A stretch of DNA of 17,500 nucleotides from Chromera velia (taxonomy: Eukaryota; Sar; Chromeraceae). Made by a program: the position numbers and the translations under genes. The notes beneath the pieces are model-generated. The model saw nothing but the letters and a program-made list of their open reading frames with translations, was not told the origin of the DNA and did not search any database. Below are positions 1 to 8,772 of this stretch, piece after piece. The stretch is taken from contig JAHBMJ010000578.1 in the NCBI GenBank assembly GCA_018398765.1, positions 17,501-35,000 of the forward strand, written 5' to 3'. Positions within the stretch are counted from its first letter, which is position 1. Each line of letters opens with the position of its first letter.

Positions 1-503
1 GACAGACAGACAGACAGGGATGTATAGATAGATAGATAAGTAGATGACAGACGGTGACTCCTGTCTTGTCGCTCTTTCTCTCCTTTCCGTGCGCGGTCGT
101 GTCTCTTGCTCTTCCTCCTTCCCTCTCCCTGCCTCCCTGCCTGACAGGGTCGGCGTGTCCCTTTCACGTGAAATCCGTTGGTTGCACATTTGCCTAGCGG
201 ATGAGAAACGTCAGAAGGGGCTCTGATGTTAGGTTTCCTTTGAGACCACACGAATCGCCTTCATGCGTGCGCAGAGAAGAGAAGAGGGTGTCCACATGCA
301 TGGGTACTATGGGGTGGGTGAACCATAGCAATTAACACAAAAAAATAGGGATAGAAAGAACGAGAAGGGCCGACCTCCACATTCATGGATGCATCGTCGT
401 ATTGCACAAGCATGGATAGACGGATAGATGGACGGATGGATGAATGAATCGATAGACGGATTCGCGCAGGTGCATGCACGCACCAATGTGCAGTCTGACC
501 GAC
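1..503. other. Left edge: helicase intron 3 or further unresolved exon material
   Basis: I could not place another helicase exon with confidence here. The first 18 bases are a GACA repeat, followed by GATA units to about base 36. On the minus strand an acceptor-like CCGCTAG lies near 185, and the sequence after it stays open, but the peptide does not look like helicase motif Ib or II. Bases 411-460 contain degenerate GATG/GATA repeats. Confidence 0.4.
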
Positions 504-750
504 CTGGCCCCGCGCCAATGCCCCTTCTCATGGTGTGGGTGAGTGCCTCGATTCGATCCACCGCACTCCTGCCGCTGCCTCCCCCTCCCGCCACTCCGTC
601 CACTCCTCCCAGACCAAAACCCCGAAGAGAAGCGGAAAGGGAGGAGGACGAAGAAGAAGAGGCCACCGCCAGCTCCTGTGCGACTCGGGTCTTCAGTTCC
701 TCTGCGGCCTTCTTCGAAAACGTCAACGCGGCAATCGGCCGGCATCCCTC
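504..750 (-). CDS. Helicase exon 3: motif Ia, 3' end tentative
   Basis: The exon starts after CTGCAG at 751 and continues the frame as EGCRPIAALTFSKKAAEEL (motif Ia, single-stranded DNA contact), then KTRVAQELA. After a serine run and a Gly/Ser-rich linker comes IEALTHTMRRGIGAG, which falls where motif Ib (TFH-type) is expected but matches it weakly. The end at 504 (CCAG/GTCGGT) is my choice of donor because the frame soon turns into repeat-derived peptide; it matches another GTCGGT donor used in this window. The first 35 codons are solid and the 3' boundary is not. Confidence 0.65.
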
Positions 751-1087
751 CTGCAGACACGCGACCAACGGAAAGATCGACAGGGAGACTTCTGCATCGC
801 TTGTTGTTTTTCTCTTTCTGCCTTTCCTTCGTCGTGTTTTTTGCATTCTTGCTTGACCGAGCGACTGACCGACTGAAAAATAGACAGAAGTCCGTTGAAG
901 ATTTGGTGTATTCATGTTACGTCCGGAACCGCGTCATCTCTGCCTGCCTGCCTCCTTCCCTTCCTGTCTGTCCGCTCACCACAGATGGAGGAGAAAGCAC
1001 CAGAAAAGACCCCATACACATTCACAAAGAAAACCACGCAGACGGACACACACGGACACACACAGACAGACAGACACGCACACACAT

Positions 1088-1126
<39 letters not shown>

Positions 1127-4100
1127 CACACGCACACACACACACACAGAGGGACACACACAGGGACACCCACAGGGACACACACACACAGAGGGACACC
1201 GACCCACGTACCCTAAACATGCGAACGATGCGTGCAGTGGTCGCTGTCGTCTTGCCGGACCCGGGACCTGCCACCACCATCAGCCTACTGCAGGGATCTG
1301 CATCCACCACCTGCAATTCGAATCAATTGAATTCGATTGAATCGAACAAACAAAACGTTTATTTCTTTTGTGAATTGGTCTCTGCACGTGTCCGTCCAAA
1401 TACGCCTCTAGAGCTGTCTGTTTGTCGGTCGGTGTTGTTGTCTTCTATCCCGCTCGCCTCCCTCTCTTAGAAGCACACGGAATGAGAAAAAAGGAAGCCG
1501 GTAGAAAAGAAGCAGGAGAGAAAGGACCAGTGGGTTATTGCGCAAAAAAACAGAGCTAGGGGGTCGGACTCTCTCCCTCACTCACGCTACCGAAGAGAAA
1601 AGGACACGGGGGGAAGGGAGGGGAGAGGAGAGAACAGGGCAAGGGAAGGTGGGAAGAGAATGCTTTGAGGATGGTTTTTTGCACTAAACTGCTTGCTTCT
1701 CCGTTTCATTATTTTAGCCCTGCATGTCTCCAGATTGCAATCTTTTCCTTCCCAGAGTGCCCATGCAGCAAGCGGAGAAGGAAAGGAAAGGAAAGGAAAG
1801 GAAAGAGACGAAAGAGAAAGGAGGGAGGGAATCGGAGTCCGACAGACAACGTGAGTGCACATGTGCATTTCCCCCGCTCAACTCATCGTCATCTAACACA
1901 CAGACACAGAGAGGGAGGGAGAGACACAGAGAAAGAAACAGACAGACTGTATGGTTGCTTTCTTTTTCCAGACAGACAGGCTATTCTTTTCCTTTTGCTC
2001 TTCCTTCATTCTCTTCTGTTTTTTTCTTGCTTCTTTTAAGACAGACAGACAGACAGACTATATCGTCTTTTCTTCACTTCACTTTTTCCGAATCGCTTCC
2101 TTTCTTTCGGACAGACAGACTATATGTTTCTTCTTCTTCTCCCTCCCTTTCTTCATGAGCACAACAGACAAAGAGAAAGAAAAAACAAAGACAAAAGAAC
2201 AGCACCAACAATCAAACAGCGTGGGCAGGGGGTCCGAAAGGTGAGAGTTAAGCGCCCCTTGCCTCTCCACCTCCCGACAGACTTTCACGTGACCACTGGT
2301 TTCACACGCGAATCCTCTGCTGGTTCCACTCAAGACAAGAAAGAGAAGAAAAGAAGACAAGACAAGAAAAACCAACAAATAAAAAAGAAAAAAAGAAAGA
2401 AAACTGCACGCGGGGACCGGCACCGTCATGGTCTTTAGACAGGGGTGGGGGTGTGGGGGGGGGGGCCTGCGGAGGGGGATTCTTCTGACGCTGTGTCTTC
2501 GTATCTTGCGGGAGGACTCTTTCGGCGGTAACGAAACTCTCAAAGTCCCATACGGAAAGAGCGACGGTGCTGGAGGGGCCGAAAACCTTCTCCAGAACCT
2601 CTTCCCTCTCTCAGAATTCCTGTTCTGAAGGGGGCGGGTTTTGATGCTCTTGGTCGTGCGCGGAAGCTGGGTGGGGGATGCCGCTAGAAGCAGAATCAGA
2701 AGACAGACAGACAGACAGATAAACAGACAGACAGACAGACAGACAGACACACACACACACACACAGACACAGACACACAGACACACAGACAGATAGACAG
2801 ACAGACAGACAAATTGGCGTCTTCTTTTCCCTCCTTCTCTTATAAAAACAACAGACAGACGGACAGAGGTAGGCGGAGAATGAGAGATAGAGAGAGAGAG
2901 TGACGCACTAACGGACAGACAGACATCACTCACAGACCTGTTGCTGTTCCGTTGTGAGTCTTTTGAAAAGCAGAGATGAAGAGATAGCAGTAGTCTCTCC
3001 TTGAAGCCTCCTTGGCGGTGGGGCTAGAGGTTCCTTTTCTGTTTCCGTTGACCCCCTGACTGTCGTCTGCGTTCTTGGCTCCTTTGGGTCCGAGTGGGGG
3101 GTTGCGTGAGTGTGGGGGAGTGGGGGTGGGGGTGCTCGTCTTTGTACAGAGGGGGGGTGGCACTGCGAGTGCGGGTGTGGGTTCGACTGCGCATCTCTTC
3201 CTGTTGGTGCTGCTCCTGCCGGCAGCCTAAATTCCTGCCGTTGTCCCCCGCCCTGTCCTCTCTGTGAACAACTCCTGCCATGAATAGGAAGAGGAAAGGC
3301 GGTGGTGAGAGGAGGAGGCGGAGGGGGATGTGAGACAGCAACTGGAAGAGAGAGGGACGCCGGAACGCCGGAGTCAAGTGAAGCCCCTGAGGGTCCCCCC
3401 AAACCCGCAATGGAAACAGGAGGGGGGGCAGACCTTTCCTCAAAGGGAGCATGAGAATGAGAAAAGGAAGGAGAATGAGAAGGAAGGGGGAGGCCAGGAG
3501 GGCCAAGGGGAAAATGAGCGTTGCTGGAGGGCACTACAGGCAGAGGATGCACAGAGGCATGGAGAGGAGCAGAGGGTTGTCGAAGATCCACCAGAGGCCG
3601 TTGGTAATTTGCGTACGTGTGCATGTGTGTGTGCGTGTGTTGGAAGGAGGGAGACAGCACGACTTCTTCTAGTCCCCAAAGGTCCTCATCCTCTTCCTCA
3701 TCCTCTTTTGCTGCTGCTGCTGCTGCTGCTGGTGGTGGTGGTGGTGGCGGTGGTCCTCCTCTGCTGCCCTTGTCCATCATGTGAACGCCTTCCTTGTGTG
3801 TCTGGAGGAGAACGGAACCAGCAGATGCCAATGAACCTCTGCTCCTTGTCTGCTGAAGCGACATTGGCACTCTGTCTCTCTCCCTCTCCCTCCCACTCTC
3901 TGGGTGAAGAGGGAAAAATGAGGAAGAGGAAGAACAGGAAGGGAGCCGCTGGGACTCCAAAAGCCTCTTCGGTCTCTTTGACGCCCAGAGACCTCCTCTC
4001 TCTCCGTCTACGTGACTCGCACTCAGCCCGTGGTGGTGCTGAACTCCAAAACAGTCGTCATCAGGGTGCTGCTTTTGCTTTCTTTCGCTGCGACTCGAAA

Positions 4101-4716
4101 GGCTTGGTGGTTGGGGGAATGGAGCCTCTCTGCGGTGCGACTGGAACGGAAAAGTCCGTTTGGGCGCTTCGGTGCCCGCCTCTCTTCGCAAAGCCGTCTC
4201 CGATAATTCGGACCCTGAGGTGGCGGCGGGAGCGCTGCGGAGGAACAGAGGGTCGCACCGCACGTCCAGAGTCGCCTCTTCAGCTGCATCTCTCGAAGAG
4301 AGGGACGGCATGCCCAACCGATTCTCTTTGTTTGTGTCCGATTGGAACCTTTCTGCCTTGGTCAGAGAAGACACTCTGGAAGCTGAGGAGAAACGTCTAG
4401 AGAAGGACGAAGAGGCCCCAAGGAGCCCTTGTCCGTCAGGAGGATCTGGAGGAAAGGGAGCGTGCCTACCTGATGGTCCCTTCATGGTGTGGGAATGGGG
4501 TCCTTGTGCTGTAGGGTCGTGCAGTTGAGACAAAACAGAACCGTCCAGAGCCGCAGCATCCCTCTTGGAGGCGATTGCGAGGGCATTCCTCTCTTCGAGC
4601 AGGTCCAGCACAAAGGGACCACCTTTCTGTCCTTGTTCATCGATTTGCCTCTCAGCATCCGAGGAATTTAACGTCTTCTGAGAGTCGGACACTGTGCGCC
4701 ACATTACTGCGTCCAT
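504..4716 (-). CDS. UvrD/PcrA/Rep-like SF1A DNA helicase, 5' part, three exons, runs off the left edge
   Basis: Members of this family are ATP-driven 3'-5' DNA translocases that unwind DNA or strip proteins from it in repair and recombination, here presumably in the nucleus. The proposed model is exon 1 4716-2938, exon 2 1310-1212 and exon 3 750 to about 504, all joined in phase 0 within the window. Across the junctions the translation reads KRLTTEQQQ/VVDADPCSRLMVVAGPGSGKT and then RIVRMFR/EGCRPIAALTF, which is the family order Q motif, Walker A and motif Ia with normal spacing. The ATG at 4716 is the first Met after an in-frame TAA at 4809-4807. The extension of about 585 residues before the Q motif is unusual, because PcrA and Rep place the Q motif near their N-terminus. 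Motifs II to VI are not in the window, so PcrA, Srs2 and FBH1-type members cannot be told apart. The family call is firm; the subfamily is open. Confidence 0.85.
751..1211 (-). other. Helicase intron 2
   Basis: This is a 461-nt intron with donor GTACGT and acceptor CTGCAG. About 160 bases of it are a CA-type microsatellite on the plus strand, so the transcript reads GU. Confidence 0.75.
1030..1200. repeat. Interrupted (CA)n microsatellite
   Basis: CACA blocks are broken up by GGACA, CAGACAGACAG and AGAGGGACAC variants. The longest uninterrupted (CA)n is at about 1092-1124. It lies wholly in helicase intron 2. Confidence 0.95.
1212..1310 (-). CDS. Helicase exon 2: Walker A (motif I)
   Basis: This is a 33-codon exon. 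It opens after TTGCAG/GTGGTG and closes at AGG/GTACGT. It encodes VVDADPCSRLMVVAGPGSGK followed by TT and then the ARIVRMFR helix. GPGSGKT is the nucleotide-binding P-loop. Both ends are in phase 0, and joining it to exon 1 gives the canonical spacing from Q motif to Walker A. The exon sits between two repeat-laden introns, so automatic gene finders could easily miss it. Confidence 0.85.
1311..2937 (-). other. Helicase intron 1, repeat-rich
   Basis: This 1627-nt intron runs from donor GTCTGT to acceptor AATTGCAG. It holds a GGAAA run near 1780-1806, GACA clusters at about 2039-2058 and 2108-2120, and a larger GACA/CA array at 2700-2813. A 19-nt element directly before the acceptor (1314-1332) recurs in the STPGR gene intron. 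I saw no convincing coding exon inside. Confidence 0.7.
2700..2813. repeat. Compound (ACAG)n/(AC)n microsatellite
   Basis: Runs of GACA flank a central (AC)n block at about 2748-2766. It is inside helicase intron 1; the sense transcript therefore reads CUGU and GU. Confidence 0.95.
2938..4716 (-). CDS. Helicase exon 1: long low-complexity N-terminal extension ending in the Q motif
   Basis: This exon encodes 593 residues ending KRLTTEQQQ (residues 585-593), the adenine-recognising Q motif of SF1A helicases. The donor at 2937 reads CAG/GTCTGT; reading on instead of splicing gives VCE and a stop. The extension is rich in Pro, Ser and Gln and looks disordered. Visible items are a KEN tripeptide at 130-132, a basic KRPKR patch at 247-251 that could be a nuclear localisation signal, poly-Pro 322-329 followed by poly-Ala 330-336, an acidic run 338-345, and an HTHTHMHTY stretch near 360-368 encoded by a CA microsatellite. 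No folded domain is recognised before the Q motif. Sequence on the opposite strand stays open for long stretches but has no recognisable product. Confidence 0.75.
3708..3757. repeat. Coding trinucleotide repeats (CTG)n/(GGT)n
   Basis: Seven or so CTG units run into GGTGGTGGTGG. Read on the minus strand within helicase exon 1 they encode the adjoining poly-Pro and poly-Ala tracts. Their length is a multiple of three, so expansion or contraction would keep the frame. Confidence 0.9.
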
Positions 4717-5273
4717 TTGGGCACTGTGGCGGGTCTTGCAAACTGTGGCCGCGAAGCACGATCGTCTCGTCAGCGGTACCGTCTCAAGCTCCCGATCAGA
4801 TATATATTAATATATCGACTACCGTTTCAAATTGTACAAAGCAAGGTCCCGCAGTGTAAACTGTTCGCCTCACAATCGAGACGGTCTCTCTGAAGGTTCT
4901 CCCCGTGAAATACGTGGCATAAAACGGACTGAAACGAGTGCCCCCTTCAATCGAGCTCTCAGGAGGGGTCCGAGGATGTCCGAGGGGCCCGCGCGGCTCG
5001 CGATGGGCCCCCATGCAACATCCCGCCCCAACCGGGCTCCTTTTGCATGCATGAATGCTGCAAACCGTACGTATATATGTATGGATTATATAATCTGTGT
5101 TCCATGCAGTCAGTCAGTGCAGTGCACGGGCTTCGAGGGTAACTTTCGAATCCAGACATATGGTCAGCTGTCAATCACTCATCGCTTTAACGTGTAGCCG
5201 GAGGTATATTGCTCCTGTATATGCATGTTGTCGGTGGCCCTCTCGCAGTCTTCGAGGCACTACCACCGCAGAC
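4717..5273. promoter_or_regulatory. Divergent intergenic region between the helicase and GT62 genes
   Basis: About 557 bp separate the two start codons, so this short gap must hold both promoters unless a leader intron extends one of them. Visible elements are an AT-rich near-palindrome, ATATATTAATATAT, at about 4801-4814 (about 90 bp upstream of the helicase ATG), and a TGCATGCA site at 5044-5051 (about 220 bp upstream of the GT62 ATG). I found no classical TATA box at a fixed distance on either side. Promoter function is inferred from gene layout only. Confidence 0.4.
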
Positions 5274-5471
5274 ATGAAAATTGTATCGTTCGCCTTTGCC
5301 CTGTGGTGCGCTTTCCTTCGGCCCCTCAGGGCCAAAACGCGCCCCTCCACTGTCTCTGTGGCTGTGCTGGATTCGGGAGACATTGTGATAGACAATGACG
5401 GCACAGTGTCCTCCACGGGGAGAAGAAGAAAGAAATCGGAAAAGCATTCCTTCAAGGACTTCTCCTCGACG
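5274..5471 (+). CDS. GT62 exon 1: signal peptide or membrane anchor (tentative)
   Basis: ATG at 5274 opens a 66-codon exon starting [20 protein letters not shown], a short hydrophobic stretch followed by basic residues, then a linker with a basic RRRKK patch. This fits the N-terminal anchor or secretory signal a Golgi GT62 enzyme needs and which exon 2 lacks. An in-frame ATG further upstream exists (about 5160), but MKIV gives the better signal. I placed the donor at ACG/GTCAGC; without splicing the frame ends at 5558. The link to exon 2 rests on phase, orientation and need, so this could instead be a separate small gene. Confidence 0.5.
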
Positions 5472-6049
5472 GTCAGCATGCCTGCCTGCCTGCCTGCCTG
5501 CCTCTCCCAAGTTCAACCCATAGGTTCAAGTTCAATTCATGCATTGAGTGATACATAGTTATTTTTCCTCCACCTGTGAGCCTCGTAACGCAAGAAGGTA
5601 TAGAGAAACAGCTGCACATACAGTCTTGACGCATTTATATCAATATATTAATGTATTCATCAACATGTTATAAAGTCTGCATCTGAACATGCAGCCGGGT
5701 AAATATTTTGGTTAACACAAGACAGACGCGGCCGGAGAAGAAAAGATTCTGTTTCCCCTGAGACTTTTCTTTTCAAAGAAAGAGAAAAAATGCCATTGAA
5801 AAGAATGGGCAAGTGCCTCGACAGGCTGGTGTGACGGGCTGACCAGCAGCCCGCTTCTCTCTCTCTCTCTCTCTGCGTGCGTGCGTGCGTGCGTGCGTGC
5901 GTGTGCGTGTAAGTGTGCGTAAGGGAGAGAGAGAGTGTATGTGTCTGTGTGTAAGTGTGTGTGTGTGTGTGTGTGTGTGTAAGTGTGTGTGTGTGCGTGC
6001 GTGCGTGCGTGTGTGTGTGTGTGTGAGCGTGCGTGCGTGCGTGCGTGTG

Positions 6050-6118
<69 letters not shown>

Positions 6119-6192
6119 GTGTGTGTGTGTGTGTAAGTGTGTGTGTAAGTGTGTGTGTGTGTGTGTGTAAGTGTGTGTGTAAGTGTGTGTGT

Positions 6193-6236
<44 letters not shown>

Positions 6237-7991
6237 GTGTGTGTGCGTGTGTGTGTGCGTGTGTGAGGAAGTGTGTTTGTCTCGATCTGTGCCCATTTGT
6301 CGAGGTACCAAGTGATGGCCATTCGCGTCCGCCCGACATTATGCTTGAACAGTATTTGCATGGTTTCTTATGTACCCGCTTGGGTGCCCATTGTCTTTTT
6401 TCTGTCCGGTTTTTCTCTAACACCAGTCCATTCCGCTTTTCTATTCTAAAGGTGACTCTGACAGTGTGCACCAATCCTTCTTTGCACGTTCTTGTTCTGT
6501 CAAATGCATGCAGGACTCGGGGAGGAGACAAGAAGGCGCACGCTGCCCCCTCGAGATTTTTCGCTCCTTTTCCCGTGTCAAAATGACAGCAGCAGACAGA
6601 GGGCAAGAAAAAGAGAGAGGGCCTCGAGGAGAGGCGGGAGAGATTGCGGAGGCCCCGCATTCCTCTGCCTCCTCTTCTTCGGAGGATAGGTACTTGTCCA
6701 CATCCACCGTTTTGTTTTTGACGCTCCTGAAAGATGAAAGCAACTTCGGAAAGCACAGAAAGCTAGAGGATTTCTTCGAGTTGATTGCCAGTCAAAATCA
6801 TCCCCCTGACAGAATTTCTGTCGGCATTCTCGTCTCCGAGCCGGGTGCCTTCCAGGCGATGAGGAGACGTTTCTGTTCTTTGATCCGTCTCCATGGGTTT
6901 GCTTCAGGGACCCTCATTCACAGAGACGGCAGGGTCAACGGGCTGTCCAGACTTAACAGAACGGACCGAGAGCTGCAGACTGCACGCAGACAGCTCCTTG
7001 CATCTCTTCGGAATTTTCTCCTCTCCTCTGCGCTCGACAAAGAGGATTTCGTATTCTGGCTCGACGGCGACATCGTCCGACTCGACGATAACGCGCTCTC
7101 ATTTCTCCTTCGCGCGGCAACTCAGACAAACAATGAGACAAATACTTCTACTGGTCAGTTGAAGTCGCACCACGGCGAGGCAAGTCAAGAAGACGAGAGA
7201 AAAAGACCGAGGGTGCAGTCTGCTGCCTCGATTTTGATGCTGAACACAGCAATGGAGGGTGACCTGGGGGCAAACAGCTACGACATGAATGCCTGGTACG
7301 GTCGCAGAAAGGCACCGCCAAGTTTTTTCGAGAACGCAGCAGCCCGCCTTCACTCTTTCTTCAAAGCGCCTTTCTCTATTTCTCTCTCCTCCTCTGTAAG
7401 AAGAAAAGAGAGCAATGCGAAGGGGACGATCGAAAGGAAAAAGGAAAGTCTACTCGCGCCACGGCAGTCGCCGGAGGAAGCACATGGACAGTCGGAGTCC
7501 ACTTTTGAAGAAGAGAGATGGACACCCGGGTGCGACGAGTGCTGGACCCTCTCCGACCTCGCCCCTGCATGTGTCTCCACAGGAGCTGATCTGGTCCGTC
7601 AGCCATGCATGCAGTCAACTTGTCTGTCTGTCTGTCTGTCTTGTCTGTCTATCTGTCTTGTCTGTCTGTCTGTCTGTCTGTCTGGACGACTTTTTCTGCA
7701 CGGAGCGAAGAGTTTGATCGATCGATGTACGTGATGTGACTAGACGGGAAAAGAGAGGGAGGGAGGACTTGCAGATCTCTCTGTCATGGGGAGAGGGAAG
7801 GAAGCAATGGCTGTCTGTCCCTTCTATCCGTGGGCTTTCTTTGATTCTGATCTTCTTCTGTTCGCACAGCAACGGGTTGGTTCTGTTTGTCTGCTTTGTC
7901 CTTCCTGACATTCTGTACATCCCTCACTATGAAGAGCCTTTCTTTCATCTATCTTTGTGTCTGTCGCTCTTTCTTGATTTCATGACATCTC

Positions 7992-8025
<34 letters not shown>

Positions 8026-8044
8026 TTCCTTCCTTTCTTCCTTC

Positions 8045-8075
<31 letters not shown>

Positions 8076-8734
8076 TCGTTCTTTCTTTGTTTCTTTCTGT
8101 CTTTCCTTTTCTTTTTCTTTCGTTCTTTCGTTCTTTCATTCTTTCGTTCTTTCGTTCTTTTTTTCGTTCTTTCGTTCTTTCTGTGTGTCGGTCTCGCCGT
8201 GCCCCTCCAGCTCGATCTCCTGTCTGTAAATATTCCTTGCGACTTTCACCCACTATTCCCCCCCCATGTTTGCGTACATGCAAGCATGCATGTAGGTCCG
8301 TTTGACTTCCATTGGAGGCACCGCTGTGTTCGTGCGGGCAGACGTCCACAGAGAGGGGGTCGTGTGGCCAACAAACTACGTCGTCGGAACAGATTGGTCG
8401 GTCGGTCGGTCACTCGGTCAAGTGTCATGTCCTTTGCCAGCTGATGTTCGCTTCATGTATCGCTTCACACATGTACCTCTCTCGTTCCCGCCTGTTAGCA
8501 GCATTTGGACGCATCTTTGGGCTCCTTATGTTTTCTTCTCTTTCTCCTCTTCGCTCTTCTTGCCACCTCTGAAAGGCTCTGTCGCTCTTCCTCGCTCCTC
8601 GTCAGCATGCGTGAGCGTTGACACAAATGCTGCCCGTCCCAGTCTCTCTGTCTTTATGTTTTCTGTCTGTCGAGTTCCAACTGACCTCACTGCTTCCTCT
8701 CCCGTCTCCGCCTCTGTCGTTTGCGTGCCCGCCA

Positions 8735-8772
<38 letters not shown>

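Larger units (their letters stand above)
7396..8295 (+). other. GT62 intron 2 with CTGT and CTTT arrays
   Basis: This 900-nt intron runs from GTAAGA to ATGTAG. It contains (TGTC)n at 7618-7684 and a CTTT array at 7991-8181. An acceptor-like CGCACAG near 7869 could hide a small extra exon, but the peptide after it ([13 protein letters not shown]) does not resemble GT62. Confidence 0.65.

Noticed and set aside
100-190. Possible fourth helicase exon on the minus strand after CCGCTAG
   Set aside because: The frame stays open, but the peptide lacks motif Ib or II features and the acceptor is not of the TGCAG type seen elsewhere.
2079-2933. 284-codon minus-strand frame rich in Ser, Leu and Cys
   Set aside because: It lies within helicase intron 1 and its composition comes from GACA, CA and pyrimidine repeats; the helicase motifs rejoin exactly when it is skipped.
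3330-4400. 356-codon plus-strand frame
   Set aside because: It is the antisense shadow of helicase exon 1; the minus-strand frame is longer and ends in a precise Q motif and donor.
5885-6586. Plus-strand Cys/Val-rich frames
   Set aside because: Pure read-through of (GT)n; no sequence outside the repeat supports a gene.
5660-6756. Long minus-strand frames of 199 to 327 codons rich in Thr and His
   Set aside because: They are translations of the GT/CA microsatellite on the strand opposite to the GT62 gene; the non-repeat ends resemble no protein.
7736-8349. Frames rich in Phe/Leu/Ser (plus) or Lys/Glu/Arg (minus) that look like a membrane protein or a charged coiled coil
   Set aside because: They are generated by the CTTT array inside GT62 intron 2. 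The same applies to the Phe/Leu/Ser frames opposite the GAAA array at 9801-9902.
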